Shown: one piece after another, positions 34,258 to 40,946 of the stretch
Layout: each line of letters starts with the position of its first letter
Numbering within the stretch: position 1 is the first letter of the stretch
Source of the DNA: RBC074 sp964470555
GTDB lineage: Bacteria > Acidobacteriota > Blastocatellia > RBC074
Reading direction: 5' to 3'
Assembly: GCA_964470555.1 (NCBI GenBank)
Contig: CAYYDG010000021.1
Span: forward strand, 1-64,000
DNA length: 64,000 nt
Program-made: the position numbers and the translations under genes
The notes under the pieces: generated by a model
Seen by the model: the letters and a program-made list of their open reading frames with translations, nothing else
Told to the model about the DNA's origin: nothing
The model's database searches: none

Positions 34258-34885
34258 TGATCACCCTATAGTGCGCAAGGGGTTGAAAGCATTGATAGTA
34301 GAGCAGTCTGATATGGAAGTAGTAGGAGAGGCTGGTGATGGTAAGACAGCATTATCGCAAGTCAAAGAACTGCAGCCTAATGTAATGATTCTTGACTTTA
34401 GTTTGCCGGACATGAACGGATTTCAAGTGGTTGAGCGAGTCAAGCAAATATGTCCAGGCACCAACGTATTAGTGCTTACCATTCATGAAGCAAGCGGATA
34501 TTTGCGTCAAATGTTTCAAGCCGGAGCGTCGGGTTATTTACTGAAAAGAACAGCAGGTGAAGAACTGGCTCAGGCATTACGCATCGTTGCTGCCGGGGGG
34601 GCGTATTTAGACCCAACCCTGGCTGGCAGAATGGTTTCCACGCTTGTCAATCAGAGCGTATCAAAAAATAAGTCTCTCGTTGTTGGTAGTAAGCTTAGCG
34701 ATCGTGAAAGGGAAGTTTTAAGGCTTATTGCCCTGGGTTATAGCAACAAGGAAATTGCTATTCAGCTTGATTTGAGCGCCAAAACCATCGAAACATACAA
34801 AGCGCGGCTAATAGAAAAGCTGGGTTTGAGTAGTCGTTCCGAACTGGTTAGATATGCACTGAACCAAGGGTGGCTTCAAGACTAA
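34229..34885 (+). CDS. NarL/LuxR-family response regulator
   Basis: 218 residues. The receiver domain has the acidic pair Asp10-Asp11 in FLVDDHP, phospho-acceptor Asp56 in MILDFSLPDMNGF, the Thr in VLTIHE and Lys in GYLLKRTAG. After a linker, the helix-turn-helix has LSDREREVLRLIALGYSNKEIAIQL and AKTIETYKARLIEKLG. It should be phosphorylated by the overlapping kinase and bind DNA as a dimer. ATG 34229 is preferred to GTG 34226. It probably controls this polysaccharide locus. Confidence 0.93.
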   Translation: MPKLRIFLVDDHPIVRKGLKALIVEQSDMEVVGEAGDGKTALSQVKELQPNVMILDFSLPDMNGFQVVERVKQICPGTNVLVLTIHEASGYLRQMFQAGASGYLLKRTAGEELAQALRIVAAGGAYLDPTLAGRMVSTLVNQSVSKNKSLVVGSKLSDREREVLRLIALGYSNKEIAIQLDLSAKTIETYKARLIEKLGLSSRSELVRYALNQGWLQD

Positions 34886-34934
34886 GTCAGTTACAAGCCA
34901 AAGTTTGTTTGTAAATTTAGCTATCAGCTCTGTA

Positions 34935-34955
34935 GTAGTCCCCGATCAAGTAGTC
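34935..34955 (+). promoter_or_regulatory. Paired AGTAGTCC direct repeats
   Basis: AGTAGTCC at 34934-34941 and 34949-34956, fifteen bases apart, in the 171-base gap before the second response regulator. They share GTAGTC with the sites at 33255-33304 and may bind the same regulator. Confidence 0.4.
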
Positions 34956-35056
34956 CTGAGACCATAACGTCCTAAAATTGCCCCACAACACACACACACT
35001 GTTTTGAACCACGATCGAGTTTTTAGTAACTCAATAAATTGTTTAGGAGGCAAACC

Positions 35057-35773
35057 TTGAAAGCTGTGGAGTCCCCCATCCAAAAACCAATAAATGTGCT
35101 CTTGATTCAAAATCAAGAATGTGTCAGATCAGGTTTACGCTTATTAATTGAAAGCAAGCCTCAAGTGGAAGTTATCGGAGAGGCCTCAAATTATTCGCAA
35201 GCTCTGTCCGTCATCAGCCAGAATTCACCTGATGTTATTCTACTCGACCATGAGCATGGTGGAGACTGTAGTATTGATACCATTCCTAATTTGTTGTTTG
35301 CGGCTAAAAATGCACGAGTGCTGGTGTTTACTGGTGAATGGAATCCTGATGCGCACTACCAGGCTTTTGGGCTTGGTGCTATGGGATTGGTGTTCAAGAC
35401 TGATTCACCCGGTGTGCTGATAAAGGCCATTGAAAAAGTGCATTGTGGGGAGGCTTGGATCGAGAGTGTGACTATGGCTCGCTTATTGAAAGAAATGTGG
35501 CAGGGGAAGGTCAAAGCAGGTGAGAAAGATCAGCCGAAACAAGGTAGGCGGAATGTACATAAACTAACAGTGCGGGAACGGGAAGTTGTGGCGTTAATTG
35601 GGGAACGTCTCCAGAACAAGCAAATTGCCGACAGGCTTTTTGTTTGTGAAGCGACCGTTCGCCATCACCTAACTTCGATTTACGACAAGCTAAACATTAA
35701 AAATAGAATTGAGCTTGCACTTTATGCCTATCAGCACGGATTGGCTAAACAGCCTTTCTTGGACGGGGAATAG
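35057..35773 (+). CDS. Atypical LuxR-family response regulator lacking the receiver acidic pair
   Basis: 238 residues. The receiver keeps a phospho-acceptor-like Asp64 in ILLDHEHGG, the Thr in VFTGEW and Lys in VFKTDSP, but the conserved acidic pair is Gln18-Asn19 (VLLIQNQE). Magnesium binding, and so normal phosphorylation, should be impaired. The helix-turn-helix is intact, with LTVREREVVALIGE, NKQIADRL and EATVRHHLTSIYDKL. TTG 35057 is set by AGGAGG at 35045-35050, six bases upstream. It stands just before the polysaccharide export genes and may respond to a ligand or to partner proteins. Confidence 0.9.
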   Translation: MKAVESPIQKPINVLLIQNQECVRSGLRLLIESKPQVEVIGEASNYSQALSVISQNSPDVILLDHEHGGDCSIDTIPNLLFAAKNARVLVFTGEWNPDAHYQAFGLGAMGLVFKTDSPGVLIKAIEKVHCGEAWIESVTMARLLKEMWQGKVKAGEKDQPKQGRRNVHKLTVREREVVALIGERLQNKQIADRLFVCEATVRHHLTSIYDKLNIKNRIELALYAYQHGLAKQPFLDGE

Positions 35774-35859
35774 AGTAGTGCTTAACACGCAGCTTCAATT
35801 ATCGGCGAGAATCGAACAGAGACAGACAGTTTGTTTATTGAGTATAGAGAAGTAGTTTT

Positions 35860-37446
35860 ATGGCCAGTTTAAGACCACGAGGAATAGCTGAATATTTGCA
35901 GATATTGTGGCGGCGTAAGCTGATTATTGTTTTATTCGCTGCTGCCATGATGATTGCAACATATACTGCAATGGCTCCCATACCAAATGTTTATGAAGCT
36001 AAGTCGCTGGTGGCCATAACAATACACTCCGGAGAAGAGCGTGAAACTGTTGACATACAGGTTGCTTCGATAAACCAATATTTGTTGAGCCGATCAAATT
36101 TAGAACCTTTGATTGATAAATATAAATTGTATGGCGACAAGATTGATCTTGAAAGCGCAATAGCTCGGCTAAGGTTGAACGCGAACATAGAGATGAAGTT
36201 GCGCGATTATTATCCTCAATACCCCGTCTCGTTTACAGTAGCTTTCAAGCACAGCAACCCAGAATTGGCAATGCAGGTTGCGAATGAACTTGCTTCTTAT
36301 TTCAGTAACACCAGTGAAATGTTGGAGAAACGCGCAGCAGAAGAAGTTCGTGTTTTGAATGTGACAATCGCTGAACTTGAAGGACGGCTTAAGCAAATAA
36401 ACCAGCAGCGACTCGCTAAATCTTCAGGTAATAAAGACGTGATTCGTTTACAGCGAGCAACCTTAGTAGCATCCATTGATAATCTGACTGATAAGGAATT
36501 CGGTCTGAATCAACGGTTAGCGCAGCAGAGGCGTCAAATCGCAGAGCAGGAAAAGATAGTAGCGTCTTCACCTGCTTCGGCTGCTGGAGACTACGGCAGA
36601 GGAACGAGCGCTTATGGGATTCTGCTGTCGCAGAAAGCGCAATTGCTGGCTCAGTTAAAAGATCAGACTGCTCAATATACGGAAAAAAACTCAAAGGTTA
36701 TTCAAACACGTAATCAAATTGCTGAATTGGATCGTCAATTAGCTCAGTATGAGGCAGGTCGTGGAGAACAATCTGGTGCGACTGGATTCTCTCCGGAGAT
36801 GAGGGAATTGCGAGCGCTACAGCGAGAGCTGGCGAATATCGAAACGGAAGTTGAGTTAAACCAAAGAGAATTATCCAGGAAGCGACAAGCTTTGTCCTTG
36901 TTGCCGTCTGTCGAAATAACCCCTGACTCCCTGGCTTCTGCTGATACAGGGATTGTGGCTCCGGCTATTGACAATATGGCAAGCCTCGATGCAGGGGATG
37001 AATATAGCTTGATGTTCAATCGTCTGAGCAAGCTTTCCGAACGCAGAGATTCGCTGGTACGACTTGGGGTTGCGAAATCAGGCAGCGGTTCTGCTCTCTT
37101 TCAAGTTGTTGATAAAGCAGTTCTACCTCAATTTCCTATTGCCCCTAACAGATTGAGATTGATGTTGTTGGCATTTGCCTTGTCGGTTGGATTGGGGTTG
37201 GCGGCAGCGGTAATTGTCGAGTTGCCAAGGCTGACTTTGATCAATGATGAGCGTGACATTCAGTATTATTTGGGCGCTCCGGTTGTTGGTTTGATCCCAG
37301 AAACTCTGACTCCGTCCGAGAATAATAGAAAGCGAAAGTTTGTTGTCGTACGAGCATTGCTTATTTTGTTATTCGTTGTTTCGTTGGTGCCTGTGTTGAC
37401 CATGCTCTTTACGAAGACTCAGTTTTTCCAGATGTTCGCAAAGTAG
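35860..37446 (+). CDS. Polysaccharide co-polymerase, Wzc/GumC-like, without kinase domain
   Basis: 528 residues. An N-terminal Wzz domain follows a first helix (LIIVLFAAAMMIATYTAMA, 21-39). The central part, about residues 155-350, is long coiled coil rich in Glu, Gln and Leu. After it come VLPQFPIAPNRL, the proline-rich box of chain-length regulators, and a second helix. A third helix lies at the very C-terminus (LLILLFVVSLVPVLTMLF). It controls chain length and links polymerisation to the Wza-like exporter. The cytosolic ATPase is encoded separately by the next gene. Confidence 0.88.
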   Translation: MASLRPRGIAEYLQILWRRKLIIVLFAAAMMIATYTAMAPIPNVYEAKSLVAITIHSGEERETVDIQVASINQYLLSRSNLEPLIDKYKLYGDKIDLESAIARLRLNANIEMKLRDYYPQYPVSFTVAFKHSNPELAMQVANELASYFSNTSEMLEKRAAEEVRVLNVTIAELEGRLKQINQQRLAKSSGNKDVIRLQRATLVASIDNLTDKEFGLNQRLAQQRRQIAEQEKIVASSPASAAGDYGRGTSAYGILLSQKAQLLAQLKDQTAQYTEKNSKVIQTRNQIAELDRQLAQYEAGRGEQSGATGFSPEMRELRALQRELANIETEVELNQRELSRKRQALSLLPSVEITPDSLASADTGIVAPAIDNMASLDAGDEYSLMFNRLSKLSERRDSLVRLGVAKSGSGSALFQVVDKAVLPQFPIAPNRLRLMLLAFALSVGLGLAAAVIVELPRLTLINDERDIQYYLGAPVVGLIPETLTPSENNRKRKFVVVRALLILLFVVSLVPVLTMLFTKTQFFQMFAK

Positions 37447-37481
37447 CAATTGGTTAATGGATTAGCGATTAGGAGTAAAAA

Positions 37482-38357
37482 ATGGACAAGATGTTAGAAA
37501 TGGTGACAAGCAAGGTTGCAGAGCCACGTCGCACCAAGCCATTTCGTGATGAATCAAGAAGTCAGGAAGATGGAGGACAAAACCAATCTTTGGAGAAGCT
37601 TGATTTCAAATACTATGCGTTGTCAAACAGCAGCTCCAACAAACTAGAAGTGCGGGAGGCCAATGGTTTGAGGTCCCGGCGGGAAGCATTGGCGCAGCCT
37701 TCCCGTGAGGTGTCGCTCAATTTATTTCATGTTGCTCCTAATCTGGTTACTTTGCACGAGCAGGACCTGAAAGCATCAGAACAATACGACATGCTGGCTT
37801 TGAGGCTGATTTCCGGGACTACCGAGCGAATGTTCAAGCGGGTGTTGATTACGTCTGCACAAAAAGGCGAAGGTCGCACCAGTGTCTTGCTTAACCTGGC
37901 CGGATCGCTGTCAAAAGCGGGAAAAAAGGTGCTGGTGATTGATACAGATTTGGTGCGCCCATCCGTTGTTCGGTTATTGGGAATTGAATCTCAAATCGGA
38001 CTTGCGGAAGCCTACCGGCGCGATTTACCTCCTGGTGCGGCTGTTATACGTGTGTTACCAGGAGGGTTTCATGTTTTGCCCACACGTGAGCGAGTTGATA
38101 ATGCGGTTGAGATTCTAACGTCACCGGTTTTTCAGGAAATGCTGGAGATTCTCGATCCAGAGTATGACTTCATTCTGTTTGATTCCCCTCCGTTATTGGA
38201 GCGGGCGGATTGCAGTATGTTGATCCGATTGGTTGACACTGCTCTGCTTGTTGTTCGACAAGGGCAAAATCGAATGACGCAGATGGCAAAAGCGATCGGA
38301 TTATTATCTGAAGAGGATATTTTTGGCGTTGTATTGAATCGAATAACCGACAGTTAA
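37482..38357 (+). CDS. CpsD/CapB-like ATPase with altered P-loop
   Basis: 291 residues. A low-complexity N-terminal 90 residues precedes the ATPase core. Walker A reads SAQKGEGRTS at 125-134, so the usual lysine before T/S is Arg132; a signature lysine remains at 128. Walker A' is VLVIDTDLVRPS near 150-161 and Walker B is ILFDSPP. There is no C-terminal tyrosine cluster, so autophosphorylation in the usual BY-kinase way is unlikely. It should partner the Wzc-like protein. ATG 37482 has AGGAG at 37471-37475, the tail of a GGTTAATGGATTAG repeat fragment. Confidence 0.88.
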   Translation: MDKMLEMVTSKVAEPRRTKPFRDESRSQEDGGQNQSLEKLDFKYYALSNSSSNKLEVREANGLRSRREALAQPSREVSLNLFHVAPNLVTLHEQDLKASEQYDMLALRLISGTTERMFKRVLITSAQKGEGRTSVLLNLAGSLSKAGKKVLVIDTDLVRPSVVRLLGIESQIGLAEAYRRDLPPGAAVIRVLPGGFHVLPTRERVDNAVEILTSPVFQEMLEILDPEYDFILFDSPPLLERADCSMLIRLVDTALLVVRQGQNRMTQMAKAIGLLSEEDIFGVVLNRITDS

Positions 38358-38371
38358 TTTTGGTTGTAACA

Positions 38372-39163
38372 ATGGAATTACTGGAAGACATTTGGAAGCA
38401 ATCCTGGAAGTTTCTGCTTCTGGTGAAATTTGTGCTCTGCGTTTGTTTGTCAACGATGGCTGCGGGATTCGCCCAAGCTCAGACGACGGTTGAAAATACT
38501 GTCAATTCGGTCGGAGTGAAGAATGATGCTCAGGTTGTTGATCCTGAAGAGGGGTATTTCAAAAATATCTATCGTAATTTTCACGCCAGCTATCGCCTTG
38601 GGCCGGGCGATGAAATCGCAATTCGTGTGCTTGGGCAACCCGATTATTCGTTTCCAAAGCTGAAAGTTTCACCTGTTGGCAGAGTCTATCACCCGCTTGT
38701 CGGTGACGTTGAAGTTGTCGGCATGACAGTGCCACAACTGGAAAAGAAGCTTACTGCGGATTTCAGCGAATACGTTATTGATCCCAAGGTGAGTGTTTCT
38801 TTGGAAGAGGCGCAAAGCGCAAAGGTTGGAGTGTTGGGCGAGGTCAAGGCTCCGGCAATTTTAGTGATTTCCAGGCCTTTAACCGTTCTTGAGGCAATTA
38901 ATTCGTCTGGCGGATTTCTGGAAACAGCCAATCGCACTGAAGTTGTATTAATGCGGCAAGGCAGCGATGGGCGACTGGAAAAAAGAATTGTGAACATGAA
39001 GAAATTTATCGAAGGAAAAGTCGGGCCTGAAGAAAACATCACGCTACGTGCCGGTGATACGGTCATTGTAAATGGCAATACGCGCAAAAAAATGGAGACT
39101 GTGATGACCTCGTTGGGGTTTGTCAGATTTTTGTCCTTCGTCGTTTTCGGGAGAGGTTTGTGA
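38372..39163 (+). CDS. Polysaccharide export protein, Wza/GumB-like
   Basis: 263 residues. A signal peptide ends at AAGFAQA (cleavage after residue 36). No lipobox cysteine is in place. The Poly_export domain has YRLGPGDEIAIRVLGQPD, then GRVYHPLVGDVEV; one SLBB-like domain begins at KVGVLGEVKAPA. A C-terminal hydrophobic helix (SLGFVRFLSFVVF) could span the outer membrane as in Wza. It forms the outer-membrane pore for the polymer. ATG 38372 has no clear ribosome site and follows the ATPase by 14 bases. Confidence 0.9.
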   Translation: MELLEDIWKQSWKFLLLVKFVLCVCLSTMAAGFAQAQTTVENTVNSVGVKNDAQVVDPEEGYFKNIYRNFHASYRLGPGDEIAIRVLGQPDYSFPKLKVSPVGRVYHPLVGDVEVVGMTVPQLEKKLTADFSEYVIDPKVSVSLEEAQSAKVGVLGEVKAPAILVISRPLTVLEAINSSGGFLETANRTEVVLMRQGSDGRLEKRIVNMKKFIEGKVGPEENITLRAGDTVIVNGNTRKKMETVMTSLGFVRFLSFVVFGRGL

Positions 39164-39246
39164 TCGTGGTAAAGGGCGAATTCAGGTGGTTGATGGTTGT
39201 TTCGCTCGAAAATTTTCTGATCCAGCGACACGTCTGAATGTCATGC

Positions 39247-39260
39247 CTGGCAATTGCCAG
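39247..39260. other. Perfect 14-base palindrome CTGGCAATTGCCAG
   Basis: A perfect palindrome without spacer in the 175-base gap between the export gene and the next GT2. It could be an operator half-site pair or a short hairpin; there is no T-run after it. Confidence 0.5.
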
Positions 39261-39338
39261 ATGTTACTAACAACATTGATTACAAGGAGCAAGGATAGCC
39301 GATTTTTCAATTAGGTTCGGTTCCCCCTGTCAAGACCT

Positions 39339-40547
39339 ATGATTATTGAAATTGTATTTTGGGCATTCGTTGGCCTGATTATTTATACCTATCTCGGCTA
39401 TCCCCTGGTGGTGTTTCTGCTGAGTCGCTTGTTTCCGCGTCCAATTCGGAAAGACGACTTTACGCCCAGCGTCTCTATCATCATAGCTGCTTATAACGAA
39501 GAGCGTGATTTAAGAGCCAAGCTCGATAACATGCTTTCTTTGGATTACCCTGAAGAAAAACTGGAAATTGTAGTTGCTTCGGACTGTTCAACTGACGACA
39601 CCGATGAAATCGTTCGCAGTTATGCAGAGCGGGGCGTAATTCTGCACAGACAGGAAATCCGTCAAGGAAAGACGCGCGCCCAGCAACAAGCGGTCAAAAT
39701 TTCTAGCGGTGAAATACTTGTTTTCTCTGACGCGACCACCATCTTCGAACAGGATGCCTTGAGAAAGATTGTTCGCAGTTTCGCTGATCCCGAAGTCGGT
39801 TGTGTGGCCGGTCAACTGGATTATGTGGATCGCGCCTCGACTGCCGTTGGCAAGGGGTGTCGTTCGTATTGGGGATACGAAAAATTTCTGAAGAAGTGCG
39901 AAAGCCGGTTGGGATCGCTGATTGGCGTGAGCGGGTGTTTGTATGCCGTGCGGCGGATATGTCAGGCGCGGCTGGCCAATCAAATGATTGACGATTTCGT
40001 CATTGCAACGGAAATTCATTTGCAGGGGCTTCGCACGGTTTACGAACCTGAGGCGATTTCGACGGAAGACACGAATAACAAAGGTCAGGATGAATTGCGG
40101 ATGCGAGTGCGGGTGATTTCGCAAACGCTTCGCGCCTTGAGTCGTTACCGCGAAGTGTTCAGTCTGGCCACGCACGGAATGTTTGCGTTCCAGATGTTTT
40201 CGCACAAGTTGCTTCGTTACGTGGTTCCGGTTTTCCTTTTGGGAGCATTGGTATCCAACTGGCTGCTGATTGAGAAATCGGCTTTTTACCAATACGTGTT
40301 TCTGGCGCAGGCGGTGTTTTATTTTTCGACGGCGGTTGGCTGGGGCGCAGAGCGTTTGAAAGTCAAGATCGGGCCGCTTGCCATTCCTTATTATTTCCTT
40401 CTGGTGAATGTCGCTTCGGTTGCCGGGTTCTTTCGCTTTATCGGTGGTGGAACCCAAGTGGTTTGGGAACCTATTCGGGAAGGCCGAATATCGAAGCCTG
40501 CAAAAGATACCCTGGTTGAAGCACAGTTGGTTGGCAAGGGAACTTAA
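39339..40547 (+). CDS. Membrane family 2 glycosyltransferase (cellulose-synthase-like fold)
   Basis: 402 residues. One N-terminal helix, then the GT2 domain with IIIAAYNEE near 47-55, ASDCSTDDT near 80-88, VFSDATTIFE at 128-137 and SGCLYAVRR, followed by STEDTNNKGQ and a basic RMRVRVISQTL run like the QxxRW region. Three or four helices close the protein. Such enzymes can polymerise or add sugars at the inner membrane. ATG 39339 has no obvious ribosome site. Composition returns to that of the glycan genes within this gene. Confidence 0.87.
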   Translation: MIIEIVFWAFVGLIIYTYLGYPLVVFLLSRLFPRPIRKDDFTPSVSIIIAAYNEERDLRAKLDNMLSLDYPEEKLEIVVASDCSTDDTDEIVRSYAERGVILHRQEIRQGKTRAQQQAVKISSGEILVFSDATTIFEQDALRKIVRSFADPEVGCVAGQLDYVDRASTAVGKGCRSYWGYEKFLKKCESRLGSLIGVSGCLYAVRRICQARLANQMIDDFVIATEIHLQGLRTVYEPEAISTEDTNNKGQDELRMRVRVISQTLRALSRYREVFSLATHGMFAFQMFSHKLLRYVVPVFLLGALVSNWLLIEKSAFYQYVFLAQAVFYFSTAVGWGAERLKVKIGPLAIPYYFLLVNVASVAGFFRFIGGGTQVVWEPIREGRISKPAKDTLVEAQLVGKGT

Positions 40548-40946
40548 ACGATTTTGCTTCTTCTGAAGCTCGCGGATCGCGTGCGCATCGCGTGTCGAAA
40601 TGGGGGCGGTGCGCTGCGTGGTGAGGTGGTTTATCCTGGGCTGGGGGAGATCCCGGAATATCACCTCACCGGTTTTACTCAACAGCAAACCCACAATGCT
40701 GATGCGCGCAGCAATTGCGCGACGCTCAATAAAAGACGTGGCGCAAGCTTCACCGCACGCTTACTGAAATTGCGCAGGTGTTGAAAAAGCTTTGCCAACG
40801 TCACCAACCTGAGACAGGCCCCACGGCTGGCTAAGCATCATCAAATTCCAGGGTGATAACGCCACGCGAAGTTGAATCGAGGCGGGTTGAAGTGTCTTCA
40901 AATTTAATAAGATCGGGAATGATTGGGTGATCAGAGTGTGACGAAG
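40548..40946. other. 399-base intergenic region with inverted repeats, no recognised gene
   Basis: Short frames on both strands are broken by stops. A hairpin pairs GGTGAGGTG with CACCTCACC (about 40619-40672), and GCGCAGCAATTGCGCGAC is a second small palindrome near 40708. It looks like a decayed or mobile remnant, but no transposase can be named. The next gene starts without a clear promoter. Confidence 0.45.

Noticed and set aside
34983..35000. CACACACAC run as a functional repeat.
   Set aside because: A short simple-sequence tract with no associated structure.
39120..39314. A 64-codon plus frame at the end of the export gene.
   Set aside because: It overlaps the exporter C-terminus in another frame and has no ribosome site or recognisable content.
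40554..40784. A 76-codon plus frame in the 40.5-40.9 kb gap.
   Set aside because: It starts at a weak codon just after a stop and spans a hairpin; no homology-like pattern was seen, and it could equally be a decayed element.
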